Of a stretch of DNA of 64,000 nucleotides, positions 40,414 through 48,695 are shown piece by piece; the first letter of the stretch is position 1; the number at the start of each line of letters is the position of its first letter. The DNA lies in NCBI RefSeq assembly GCF_017873565.1, contig NZ_JAGGKH010000003.1, forward strand, positions 124,001 through 188,000, read 5' to 3'. The position numbers were made by a program, and so were the translations under genes. The notes beneath the pieces are model-generated. The model worked only from the letters and a program-made list of their open reading frames with translations, had not been told where the DNA came from and did no database searches. The stretch is from Lederbergia galactosidilytica. Lineage in GTDB: Bacteria > Bacillota > Bacilli > Bacillales > Bacillaceae_C.

Positions 40414-40869
40414 TTAAAAGCGAAAACTGACTACAAAAATCACAGCTAAAACAAGTAAAATGGAGAGCAGCATCATCATAATATAGTTATTGATACTTCG
40501 GGTATGTTTCAGCACTTCGCCATCTACCTCAAGTTGAGTTAGCTTTTTGACAAGTTTGCGTCCGAAAAGACTTACACCAATAATGGTAATTAAAACAGTG
40601 ATCCCGCCAACCCGTTCCATAAAAGCAAGGTAAAATGGCTTGGCATTGAGATTCATCGAGATAATCATCAAAACGCCGCTTAACAATACAAAAAAAGCAC
40701 TCGGATGAACCAATATATTTCCAATCCGTGTTATCTTTTTCACGATAGCGGAAAGTTCCTTCGAACCTAGATGCTTTTTCATCATCACTAAAATCAAGAT
40801 AATCGCTAGTAAAGATCCTAACCAAATGGAAAGACCTGTAAAATGCAGAAATAGCCAAAACTTAAACAT
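40414..40869 (-). CDS. Small four-helix membrane protein, CopD/DUF2269-like
   Basis: A 151-residue integral membrane protein with four helices. The N-terminal FWLFLHFTGLSIWLGSLLAI carries a His and Trp pattern seen in CopD-like and DUF2269 proteins, where histidines in helices may bind heme or copper; a second conserved His is in GNILVHPSAFFVLLSGVLM (about residue 55). ATG at 40867-40869 follows AAGGAGGAGAT. It is a single gene with its own terminator. Role unknown; membrane redox or metal handling is only a guess. Confidence 0.7.
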   Translation of the reverse strand: MFKFWLFLHFTGLSIWLGSLLAIILILVMMKKHLGSKELSAIVKKITRIGNILVHPSAFFVLLSGVLMIISMNLNAKPFYLAFMERVGGITVLITIIGVSLFGRKLVKKLTQLEVDGEVLKHTRSINNYIMMMLLSILLVLAVIFVVSFRF

Positions 40870-41213
40870 TCTATCTCCTCCTTAACTAAAGCTTAAGGTT
40901 CGATTATGAACAGAAGATGAATGGGAGATTACATACAAAGATAAGTGGAGTAAATTTAATAGATAGACATAAGCATTATTGGAATAAATTCGAATCAGAT
41001 ACCAGACTAGGAGAGGGTTCTTTCCTTGAAAAAGTTTCAAGTACAAGGCAGGCCCCCCATTATAAGGCTTAGATGATGCGAAAAAGTAATGGAGGGAGGA
41101 AGATCGTCCCTATTAATTGAAGTTTTACTTTAGTGTAGTACAAAGCAAAAATTGATAGTACACTAGCTATATAGGAAAAGTTTCGGAGTTTTTAAGAGGA
41201 GGGAAAATAGATT
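40870..41213. promoter_or_regulatory. Intergenic region between divergent genes with a possible operator
   Basis: No gene is seen. It must hold promoters for the CopD-like gene (minus) and tldD (plus). An inverted repeat TAGTGTA (41131-41137) and TACACTA (41159-41165) lies about 50 bp before tldD and could be a regulator site. Confidence 0.35.
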
Positions 41214-42602
41214 ATGATCCAACAATCGATAATGGAAGAAGTTTTAGCTGCTGCTTTATCAACAGGTGGCGATTTTGCTGAAGTATTTGCGGAAGATAGG
41301 TATTCCAATAACTTGCGGCTACACGATGGAAAGATTGACCGCAGTTTATCAGGAAGAGAAGCTGGTGTCGGTATCCGCGTGTTTCATGGCTTGCAAAGTG
41401 TCTATGCGTATACAACTGATTTTTCCAAAGCTGGTTTATTGAAGACAGCGCAAGAAGCAGCACAGGCTTTACAGGGTGACTTTTATCAGCAAGCCCCCAT
41501 TCTTCATAGGCAAATTCATCCCCCTCTTCATAAGATTGAGAAAATGCCTGATGGGGTAGATGGCAAGCACAAAGTAGATGTAATGAAACAAGCCTATGAC
41601 ATCGCCAAAAATTATCATTCCAGTATTGCGCAGGCGACGATTCAATACATAGATCATGAACAAAATGTATTAATCGCCAATTCAGAAGGAAAGTTTGTGG
41701 AAGATAAGCGAGTGAGAGGCCGATTAGCGATTCAAGCAATTGCTTCAGATGGTATCCAGATGGAGCCAGGATTTTATGGACCTGGCGCACATCAGGGTTT
41801 TGAGTTTTTTGAAAAATTAGACCTCCAACATTATGCTAGTGAAGCAGCAAAAATTGCTGTGACAATGCTGAAAGCGGAAGAATGTCCGAGCGGAAAATTC
41901 CCCGTTATTATTGATAATGAATTTGGCGGCGTTATTTTCCATGAAGCTTGTGGGCATGGACTAGAAGCAACTGCTGTCGCGAAAAATAATTCTGTTTTTG
42001 CTAATCGAATTGGTGAACAGGTGGCCCCTGATATTGTCACTTATATTGATGATGGCACACTCCAGAATGAATGGGGTTCTTTAAATATAGATGATGAAGG
42101 AGAAAAAACGAGGAAGAATATTCTAATCGAAAATGGTATTTTAAAAGGATACTTGATTGATAAATTAAATGGCCGACGCATGGGAATGAAGTCCACAGGA
42201 TCCAGTCGAAGAGAGTCCTACCGTTTCAGCCCTACTTCGAGGATGACCAATACGTATATTGCGCCAGGAAATTCGACACCTGAGGAAATTATCGCTAATA
42301 CAGAGTTTGGAATTTATGCGAAATATATGGGTGGCGGTCAAGTCAATCCCGCAACAGGAGACTATAATTTTGCTACTCATGAGGCGTATATCGTAAAGGA
42401 TGGAAAAATTGCTCAGCCTGTCAAAGGAGCGACATTGATTGGAAATGGCCCGAAAACCTTGCAACGTGTCGATATGGTAGGCAATAATCTTGCTCATGGC
42501 GCAGGGATGTGCGGTTCTCTCAGCGGCAGTCTGCCAGTGAATGTAGGTCAACCAATGATACGTGTCAGTGAAATCACGGTCGGCGGGACAAAGGGGGAAT
42601 AA
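41214..42602 (+). CDS. tldD: Metalloprotease TldD
   Basis: Catalytic subunit of the TldD/TldE (PmbA) heterodimeric protease, 462 residues. The zinc site HEACGHGLEA places His243, Glu244 and His248 in the family HExxxH arrangement; the C-terminal GAGMCGSLSGSLPVNVGQP and GGGQVNPATGDYNF are also typical. In other bacteria the complex trims unfolded peptides, for example microcin leader peptides. ATG at 41214 follows GAGGAGGG. The gene continues directly into pmbA with three bases between. Confidence 0.92.
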   Translation: MIQQSIMEEVLAAALSTGGDFAEVFAEDRYSNNLRLHDGKIDRSLSGREAGVGIRVFHGLQSVYAYTTDFSKAGLLKTAQEAAQALQGDFYQQAPILHRQIHPPLHKIEKMPDGVDGKHKVDVMKQAYDIAKNYHSSIAQATIQYIDHEQNVLIANSEGKFVEDKRVRGRLAIQAIASDGIQMEPGFYGPGAHQGFEFFEKLDLQHYASEAAKIAVTMLKAEECPSGKFPVIIDNEFGGVIFHEACGHGLEATAVAKNNSVFANRIGEQVAPDIVTYIDDGTLQNEWGSLNIDDEGEKTRKNILIENGILKGYLIDKLNGRRMGMKSTGSSRRESYRFSPTSRMTNTYIAPGNSTPEEIIANTEFGIYAKYMGGGQVNPATGDYNFATHEAYIVKDGKIAQPVKGATLIGNGPKTLQRVDMVGNNLAHGAGMCGSLSGSLPVNVGQPMIRVSEITVGGTKGE

Positions 42603-42606
42603 GTCG

Positions 42607-43950
42607 ATGAAAATTGAAAAATTCCAAGAAAAAGTAATGGCAAGTGGTTTGATGGCTGGATTTGAGGATATGGAAATTTATTATGAGCAGGCAAGAGGAC
42701 TATCCTGTGATATTTATCAAGGAGAAGTCGACCGCTATGAAACATCACAGACAGGCGGACTTTCTTTTCGTGGGATTTACGATGGAAAAACGGGCTATGC
42801 ATTCACTGAAAAAATTGAAGAAGATTCAATTGATTATTTGCTTGAAAAGGCGAAGGCGAATGCAGAATTAGCTGAGGAAGAGGAGCCTGAAGAAATCTTT
42901 GCGGGTAGTGATGAATATGAAGAAATAGATCATTATTCAGAAGCAATGGATACGATTTCTACAACAGAAAAAATGGCTTTTTTAAAAGCTGTTGAGGAAA
43001 AAGTCCTTCACTATAATAGTCAAGTTCACTCGTTAAACACATGTCGGATGATTGAACAATCAAAGGAGCGTCTACTTGCCAACAGTAAGGGTCTAGTGTT
43101 ACACGATCGCAAGAATTTCTTTGCGATCATGCTGTCAGTAGTTGTAAAATCTGGAGACGAAACGAAAAGTGGCTTTACGATCAAAATGACAAAGGATTTC
43201 AATACACTTAATGTGGATGAAATTGCGCGTGAAGCAGCAGAAGAGGCACTATCTTATCTGGGGGAAAAAGCGATTGCGAATAAAAAATATCCGATTATTT
43301 TTAGAAAGGATGCAGCTGTTCAATTACTTGGTACTTTTCTTTCATCCTTTTCAGCAGAAGTGGCTCAGAAAGGCCAATCTCGCTTAAAAGATCAGGTAGG
43401 TGAAGAAATCGCGTCCAAACAACTGTCGATCATTGATGATCCTTTTTATGAAGGGGGACCAGCAAATCGGAATTTCGATGGGGAAGGCGTCGCTTCGAAG
43501 ACATGCACGGTGATTGAAAAGGGGATTCTTAAGACTTTATTGCATAATCGTAAAACTGCCAAAAAAGCGGGCGTAGAAACGACAGGGCATGCCTATAAGC
43601 CATCCTATAAAGGGACGGTTGTAATTGCCCCATCAAATTTCATTGTGATGGCAGGAGAAAAGACAATAGATGACCTCGTAGCCGAGCAACAAGAAGCTGT
43701 ACTTATTACAAAGTTATCTGGTTTGCATTCTGGTGCGAACGCTATTTCAGGAGATTTTTCTGTTGCAGCCAATGGCTTTTATGTAAAAGATGGCAAAATT
43801 ACGGCGCCAGTGAAACAAATGACGATCGCTGGAAACTTCTTTGACTTATTGAAAGGGATTGAAGAAGTTGGAGCAGACCTGTATATTAGTCCAGGAGGCA
43901 CTGGTGCCCCATCTTTACTTGTAAAGGAGCTATCTGTCACCGTAGATTAA
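42607..43950 (+). CDS. pmbA: TldE/PmbA family protein
   Basis: Partner of TldD, 447 residues, same fold but no HExxxH motif, as expected for the non-catalytic subunit. Recognisable parts are ETSQTGGLSFRGIYDGKTGYAFTE, NFDGEGVASKTCTVIEKGILKTLLHNRKTAKKAG (about residues 296-330) and SGANAISGDFSVAANGFYVKDGK. I chose ATG at 42607, after AGGGGGAAT at the tldD stop; an upstream in-frame start inside tldD is less likely. Co-transcribed with tldD. Confidence 0.92.
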   Translation: MKIEKFQEKVMASGLMAGFEDMEIYYEQARGLSCDIYQGEVDRYETSQTGGLSFRGIYDGKTGYAFTEKIEEDSIDYLLEKAKANAELAEEEEPEEIFAGSDEYEEIDHYSEAMDTISTTEKMAFLKAVEEKVLHYNSQVHSLNTCRMIEQSKERLLANSKGLVLHDRKNFFAIMLSVVVKSGDETKSGFTIKMTKDFNTLNVDEIAREAAEEALSYLGEKAIANKKYPIIFRKDAAVQLLGTFLSSFSAEVAQKGQSRLKDQVGEEIASKQLSIIDDPFYEGGPANRNFDGEGVASKTCTVIEKGILKTLLHNRKTAKKAGVETTGHAYKPSYKGTVVIAPSNFIVMAGEKTIDDLVAEQQEAVLITKLSGLHSGANAISGDFSVAANGFYVKDGKITAPVKQMTIAGNFFDLLKGIEEVGADLYISPGGTGAPSLLVKELSVTVD

Positions 43951-43971
43951 CTAAATCAGGAGAATAAAAAT

Positions 43972-44787
43972 ATGGATGTTCTATTTGCTTTAATGTTTGT
44001 CATCTGTGGATTAATTTTATGGAGTTTAGCACGGGTGGTTAGGAAAAAAGGATTCACCTGGAAACGGGTTGGATCCTTGTTCCTATCCTTTTTTCTGTTG
44101 ATCGGAAGTGGCTTTTTCCTAGTGGATAAGAGTGAGATTTTCTCTGGAATTGGGACCTCAGGTACAACGGACCAAATTCCAGTTGAATTGGTGAAAGTGA
44201 TTGATGGTGACACAATTAAAATTATCTATCAAGGACAAGAGAAAAATGTTCGTTATTTATTAATTGATACGCCAGAAACCAATCATCCTCGACTTGGAAA
44301 ACAGCCATTTGGCGAGGAAGCGAAGCAAAGAAATGCTGAGCTGCTCAAGAATGGAAAATTAACGATTGAATTTGATGTTGGAGAGAGAATCGATAAATAT
44401 GGTCGACTGCTCGCGTATATTTATATTGATGGCGAGAGTGTTCAAACAAAGCTGTTAGAAGAAGGATTAGCGCGAGTTGCCTATGTCTATCCACCGAATA
44501 CCAGGTACTTAACATTGTTTGAAAAGGCTCAGAAGAAGGCACAGAAGAGAGAGGACGGCATCTGGTCAATTGAAAATTATGCTAAAGATGATGGTTTTCA
44601 CTCAGAAACTGAGAATTCTGATCAAGAAATTGAAAATAATCAAAACTGCGAAATCAAAGGCAATATTGGCTCCTCTGGAAAAATTTATCATACCCCAGAT
44701 TCCCCTTGGTATAAGCAAACAAAAGCAGAAGTCATGTTTTGTACAGAAGAAGAAGCGGCGGAAGCGGGATTTCGGGCGCCGAAATAA
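43972..44787 (+). CDS. Membrane-anchored thermonuclease (SNase-fold) protein
   Basis: A 271-residue protein: two hydrophobic helices (about 4-22 and 34-50), then a staphylococcal-nuclease domain (about 65-200). Catalytic residues are visible in VKVIDGDTIKI, RYLLIDTPET (Arg and Asp), GERIDKYGRLLAYIYIDG and LLEEGLARVAYVYPP. The last 45 residues, KGNIGSSGKIYHTPDSPWYKQTKAE followed by FCTEEEAAEAGFRAPK, match the small metal-binding-like tail found in YncB-type nucleases. It should degrade nucleic acid outside the cell while staying attached. It follows pmbA by 21 bp, possibly on the same transcript. Confidence 0.88.
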   Translation: MDVLFALMFVICGLILWSLARVVRKKGFTWKRVGSLFLSFFLLIGSGFFLVDKSEIFSGIGTSGTTDQIPVELVKVIDGDTIKIIYQGQEKNVRYLLIDTPETNHPRLGKQPFGEEAKQRNAELLKNGKLTIEFDVGERIDKYGRLLAYIYIDGESVQTKLLEEGLARVAYVYPPNTRYLTLFEKAQKKAQKREDGIWSIENYAKDDGFHSETENSDQEIENNQNCEIKGNIGSSGKIYHTPDSPWYKQTKAEVMFCTEEEAAEAGFRAPK

Positions 44788-44880
44788 CAAAACAAGTCTA
44801 GACAATTATTCGCGTAACATTAACTATGTTCTATTTTGCCTGTTTAATTATCTCCAGTTTTCTCTTTACTGAATGATATG

Positions 44881-44922
44881 AGCTGACATATAACAAATTC
44901 TTTGCTATATGTCGGCTTTTTC
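44881..44922 (+). terminator. Terminator after the nuclease gene, overlapping the convergent gene's end
   Basis: AGCTGACATATA (44881-44892) pairs with TATATGTCGGCT (44906-44917) with one G-U pair, followed by TTTTTCG. The 3' arm covers the stop codon of the minus-strand HTH gene. Confidence 0.75.
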
Positions 44923-45114
44923 GTATTCAAGTATATCTCCTGGCTGACAATTTAAAGTCTGACAGATTTTTTCTAATGTGGCAAAGCGAATACCGCGCGC
45001 CTTGCCTGTTTTTAATATTGATAAATTAGCTTGAGTAATATCAATTTTTTCTGCTAACTCTTTTGAAGAGATTCCTCTTTCTAACATTACTCTATCTAGA
45101 TTAACTTTTATCAT
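44905..45114 (-). CDS. XRE-family HTH regulator, YozG-like
   Basis: A 69-residue single-domain regulator: MIKVNLDRVMLERGISSKELAEKIDITQANLSILKTGKARGIRFATLEKICQTLNCQPGDILEY is one complete Cro/C1 helix-turn-helix. I place the start at ATG 45112-45114 with AGGTGGG before it; an upstream in-frame ATG inside the preceding gene would add 18 unlikely residues. It follows a DUF2975 gene, the same pairing as yoaS-yozG in B. subtilis, and probably autoregulates the pair. Confidence 0.85.
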   Translation of the reverse strand: MIKVNLDRVMLERGISSKELAEKIDITQANLSILKTGKARGIRFATLEKICQTLNCQPGDILEYEKADI

Positions 45115-45127
45115 GAAGAAATCCCAC

Positions 45128-45664
45128 CTAAATAACGTTGTTAGAATCGTCTTGTAAAGATATGCCATATTTAAAAACTACGTAAATTGTATAAACGATG
45201 GCTAACAGAAGAATGCATCCTAATAAACTTGGCCAAGATTCTGAAAAAATATGACTAACATTATAGGCATGTGCTTGCGCAAAGAACAACTGACTAATGA
45301 ACTGCAAAACAGTAAAACTTGAGATTGAGATTAAGATAAGTTTGAGATATTTAAGATTTTGAGAAACAAAATAATGTTGTTCATAAATATTACCAATCAT
45401 TTTATTTAAAGCGTACATAATGATAAATAAACAAGCAATTATTGCTAGCGCGACTAAGCAAGAAAGGACTAAAAACCATACAGATAGGTTTGTGTTTGAA
45501 TATAAATCTGTGTACTGTAGCAATTGCGTTTTTAGTCCCTTTGATACAAACAATAAAGCTCCAGACGCAAACAATAGCATTAATCCAGCAAACGCAAATA
45601 AAACTTGAGCAATTGTTGACACAATCGATAAAGATTTTAAAACAGTCTTAGTAAAAAGATTCAT
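45128..45664 (-). CDS. DUF2975 membrane protein, YoaS-like
   Basis: A 178-residue protein with four membrane helices (about 15-38, 58-82, 105-125 and 140-163). The region IYEQHYFVSQNLKYLKLILISIS (about 92-114), with the FxxxNLKxLK pattern, is characteristic of DUF2975. ATG at 45662-45664 is preceded by a G-rich AAAGGGGGCGA. Encoded upstream of and with its HTH partner. Function unknown. Confidence 0.85.
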   Translation of the reverse strand: MNLFTKTVLKSLSIVSTIAQVLFAFAGLMLLFASGALLFVSKGLKTQLLQYTDLYSNTNLSVWFLVLSCLVALAIIACLFIIMYALNKMIGNIYEQHYFVSQNLKYLKLILISISSFTVLQFISQLFFAQAHAYNVSHIFSESWPSLLGCILLLAIVYTIYVVFKYGISLQDDSNNVI

Positions 45665-45693
45665 TAGAGATCGCCCCCTTTATATTGTAAATT

Positions 45694-45722
45694 ATTCTAA
45701 AACAATAACTAATTATTGTCAA
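45694..45722 (-). promoter_or_regulatory. Promoter with internal operator for the yoaS-yozG-like pair
   Basis: TTGACA (45717-45722) and TAGAAT (45694-45699) on the minus strand are 17 bp apart. Between and overlapping them is a 16-bp inverted repeat, CAATAACTAATTATTG (45703-45718), a good candidate binding site for the small HTH protein. Confidence 0.65.
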
Positions 45723-46058
45723 ACGATAATTTAACTTTGTGCGATTTCACGGTAAATCCTACTGCATTGCTCTTTATCAAAGCATTTCAAGTTTTCTGGT
45801 ATTCAAATTAAATGGATGACCTGAAAGAAACCACCATAACTAAAGAAATTGAAAATAACCATAGAACGATAACTCAAAAAGTTTTTACAATGGGGCGGAA
45901 TAATTAAAAAAGCCCAAATTTAAGCGACTTTATCATTACACGATCCACCGATATAGAGTGTGTAAAGGTTTTTTTGGGTAAAAAAACATCCTTTCCTAGT
46001 GAGAGAGCCATTTGCTGAAAAGAACGAAAGCGAGAGAGCTGAATTGGGCAAAAGTGGG

Positions 46059-46096
46059 ATCCATTTTGATAAAACATTTTCAAAATGGATTTTTTT
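46059..46096 (+). terminator. Orphan terminator hairpin in a long intergenic region
   Basis: ATCCATTTTGA (46059-46069) pairs with TCAAAATGGAT (46080-46090), followed by T6. No plus-strand gene ends nearby, and the region 45723-46280 has no convincing gene; a reading frame at 45999-46244 runs through the hairpin and lacks a ribosome binding site, though its end (EMLSEYLNKQIDYIIESISS) is protein-like. The hairpin may end an unannotated RNA starting near 45900. Confidence 0.55.
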
Positions 46097-46280
46097 CGGT
46101 GTATCTGATGGAATCAGAGTAATTGTAAGGATAAACAAAGAACGGGAAATGTTAAGTGAATATTTAAATAAACAGATTGATTACATAATAGAGTCAATTT
46201 CATCATTGCTTATGAATGAGCAATACACGAACGTTTTGTTATAGGAGATTGAATTGTTAGTCAATGCATTTCCTTAACTT

Positions 46281-46406
46281 AGTTGATTGGAGAGGAAGGT
46301 GGCAACTTCTGGGGGATTAGCGTGACAGGTGAGATCCCGTAAGAGCATAGCGGCGGGGAAGCTCACCGCACGCCCCCGGAGTCCACCTGAAGCGTAAATC
46401 AACGTT
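46281..46406. repeat. GC-rich palindromic intergenic repeat of Bacillaceae type
   Basis: This block is much richer in G and C than its surroundings. It opens AGTTGATTGGAGAGGAAGG, contains CAGGTGAGATCCCGTAAGAGC and GGGGAAGCTCACCGC, and closes CACCTGAAGCG then AAATCAACG. The ends GTTGATT/AATCAAC pair, and GGTGAG pairs with CTCACC inside. From memory, a family of dispersed intergenic repeats with this word order is common in Bacillus relatives; several positions here have drifted. No transposase is present. Confidence 0.6.
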
Positions 46407-46535
46407 GTTCGGATTTGAATGCTAAAAACTCTATTATGAAATGGATTCAATAGATTAAAATTTTATGAATAAAGTTAAATGATTTTTGAGTGATCATTGT
46501 TAATCTATAGTGAAGAGTATTTTTGTTAGGAATAG

Positions 46536-47090
46536 GTGAGTACGATTGAAGACTATATTTTAATTCGAAAAATAAAAGCTGGAGATACGGAGGCCTGGGA
46601 GAAATTAGTGAATAAGTATTATAGCCAAATTTTTTCATATTGTGTACGAAGATGTTTGGGTGACCGGGTTTTAGCTGCGGATTTAACTCAAGATATTTTT
46701 CTGCGAATCATTGAAAATATTGAGAAATATCAGTTTAGCGGAAAATTTTTTAACTACTTATTTACGATCACTGTAAATGTATGTAACAACTATTATAACA
46801 AGCTGAAATTTGCCCAGTCTGAATTAGATGAGAAGGTTTTAAGTCTAGGTTCTGAAACGATTATGACCAATTTACTGCTACAGGAAAGTGTTAACCAAAT
46901 ACAAGCCGCATTAAACACACTTCCTGATATTCAAAGAGAAGCGATAATTTTGAAATATTACCATGATTTAAAAGTAAAAGACATTGCCAAAATTACTGGG
47001 ACAAGCGTGTCTACATCCCAATCGAGGATCCATCAAGGTTTAAAAAAGCTAAGTAAATTGCTAGATAGAGAGGAGTTTATGAATGGATAA
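46536..47090 (+). CDS. ECF-type RNA polymerase sigma factor
   Basis: A 184-residue sigma factor with region 2 (about residues 10-75: LVNKYYSQIFSYCVRRCLGDRVLAADLTQDIFLRIIENI) and region 4 (about 120-175: TLPDIQREAIILKYYHDLKVKDIAKITGTSVSTSQSRIHQGLKKL). The start is GTG at 46536 after AATAGGTGA. It heads a four-gene operon with a membrane protein, an ABC ATPase and a permease, similar in plan to the sigY-yxlCDEFG operon of B. subtilis. Confidence 0.88.
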   Translation: MSTIEDYILIRKIKAGDTEAWEKLVNKYYSQIFSYCVRRCLGDRVLAADLTQDIFLRIIENIEKYQFSGKFFNYLFTITVNVCNNYYNKLKFAQSELDEKVLSLGSETIMTNLLLQESVNQIQAALNTLPDIQREAIILKYYHDLKVKDIAKITGTSVSTSQSRIHQGLKKLSKLLDREEFMNG

Positions 47091-47823
47091 GGAAACGGTT
47101 AAAAAAATGAAAACCTATGAAATTACAATCGATAATATCCGGAGACAAGAAATTATTCAATTAGGGGAACAAAAGATCATTAAAAATCAACATTCCCAAC
47201 AATCTCTGTATCACCTTTTTCGTTCGTCGATCCGCTTTACGAGCTTCCATACCTGGCTGCTTCAATTTGCTCTTCTCGCATTGACGACAAACTTAATTAC
47301 ACAAGTTATGAATGATGAGCCTTTCATCTTGATCATGCAAAGCTTAACAGTTGCCGTTATGTTTTCAGCTATTTTTTTTATTGAAGAATTATTCCGCAGT
47401 TTTACAACGGGAATGTGGGAATTGGAGCAAACACTCAAATATGATTTGCGGCAACATACGATGATTAAATTACTTATTTTTGGTTTAACTGATTTATTAT
47501 TGATTATCTGTCTTGCTTTCATTTGCCAGGGGGTGATGGCCATTTCCTTTTGGAAAATAGTCCTTTATCTACTCGTTCCTTTTAATATTACATGCATTGT
47601 TCTGTTTTCTTTGTTTACGATTTGGAGAAATACTCTTTCCTCCGTTGTTTTTTGGGTTGGTTCTGGCCTCGTTTTGTTGTGTGTCATGATTTTAACGAAT
47701 ATATTCGATATTTATCAGTTCAGAATGGAGTATTGGGGAGCAGGGCTTATTTTATCAATTATTATTTTAGGATTTATTGTCGTGGATATGCTGAAAGTGC
47801 AAAAATGGGAGGCGTTTTGTTAA
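47083..47823 (+). CDS. Membrane protein, possible anti-sigma factor
   Basis: A 246-residue protein with a cytoplasmic N-terminus of about 60 charged residues and six predicted helices (for example FILIMQSLTVAVMFSAIFFIEELF, about 81-104). It overlaps the sigma gene by eight bases and the ABC ATPase gene at TAATG. No zinc-binding anti-sigma motif is seen. I infer from position that the N-terminal part could bind the sigma factor; it might instead be an accessory subunit of the transporter. Confidence 0.65.
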   Translation: MDKETVKKMKTYEITIDNIRRQEIIQLGEQKIIKNQHSQQSLYHLFRSSIRFTSFHTWLLQFALLALTTNLITQVMNDEPFILIMQSLTVAVMFSAIFFIEELFRSFTTGMWELEQTLKYDLRQHTMIKLLIFGLTDLLLIICLAFICQGVMAISFWKIVLYLLVPFNITCIVLFSLFTIWRNTLSSVVFWVGSGLVLLCVMILTNIFDIYQFRMEYWGAGLILSIIILGFIVVDMLKVQKWEAFC

Positions 47824-48695
47824 TGCTTTTAGAGATAGAAAATATTTCAAAAAAATATGATGATACCGTTGTGCTTCATGATATCTCATTTTGTTTAAAA
47901 CCGGGTGTTTATGGCCTTTTAGGCTCAAACGGTTCAGGGAAAACGACTTTATTTAGGATTATCTGTGGGGTACTGAAACAAAGTGCCGGTACAGTCAAAT
48001 ATAATCATGATGATATACAGACTAATCCGGACGCCTTTCGTTCCGTTTTAGGCTTTTTACCACAAGACTTTAGTTATTATCCTAATTTTACAGGGATGAA
48101 ATTTATGTTATATATCGCTGCACTCAAGGGGATCAATAAAAATTTTGCAAAAAAAAGATGTGTGGAGCTTTTGAAACTCGTTGGATTAGATGATGTGAAG
48201 AATAAAAAAATTAAAAAGTACTCTGGTGGAATGAAACAACGATTAGGGATTGCTCAAGCGATGATTAACGATCCAGAGATATTAATTCTGGATGAACCCA
48301 CTGTTGGTTTGGATCCGAAAGAACGGGTTCGCTTTCGCAATTTAATTAGTTCTTTTTCCGAAAATAAAATTGTGATCCTTTCCACCCATATCGTTTCCGA
48401 TGTTGAGTATATTGCAGACGAAATACTTGTTTTGAATCAAGGGAAACTGGAAAACAGAGGCGTTTCCTCCGAATTAGTGAGCACTATTCAGGGATATGTT
48501 TGGGAGGTTATCGTTGAACCAGTTAAACTGGATGAGATGTTAGCAAAATATATTATTAGCAATCAAAAACATGGGGAAAAAGGGATAGTCTTAAGAATTA
48601 TTTCCAAAGAAAAACCGACAGATAATGCTAGACATGTTCAACCAACATTAGAAGATTTATATCTATACTATTTTAGAGGAGAGGCTGAACAATGA
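47823..48695 (+). CDS. ABC transporter ATPase (YxlF-like)
   Basis: A 290-residue ATP-binding protein. Walker A GSNGSGKTT (about residues 38-46), Q-loop FLPQDFSYYPNF, signature YSGGMKQRLG (about 134-143), Walker B LILDEPTVGLDP (about 153-164) and switch LSTHIVSDV. I start it at ATG 47823, overlapping the previous stop, with GGGAGGCG upstream; a longer in-frame extension into the preceding gene is spurious. Its C-terminal tail ends TLEDLYLYYFRG, typical of drug or bacteriocin-resistance ABC proteins. Confidence 0.9.
   Translation: MLLEIENISKKYDDTVVLHDISFCLKPGVYGLLGSNGSGKTTLFRIICGVLKQSAGTVKYNHDDIQTNPDAFRSVLGFLPQDFSYYPNFTGMKFMLYIAALKGINKNFAKKRCVELLKLVGLDDVKNKKIKKYSGGMKQRLGIAQAMINDPEILILDEPTVGLDPKERVRFRNLISSFSENKIVILSTHIVSDVEYIADEILVLNQGKLENRGVSSELVSTIQGYVWEVIVEPVKLDEMLAKYIISNQKHGEKGIVLRIISKEKPTDNARHVQPTLEDLYLYYFRGEAEQ

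Noticed and set aside
45999-46244. Plus-strand frame of 81 codons
   Set aside because: It passes through a strong terminator hairpin and lacks a ribosome binding site; only its last third looks protein-like.
46281-46406. Insertion sequence or tRNA-like element
   Set aside because: No transposase frame, no cloverleaf fold and no clear target duplication.
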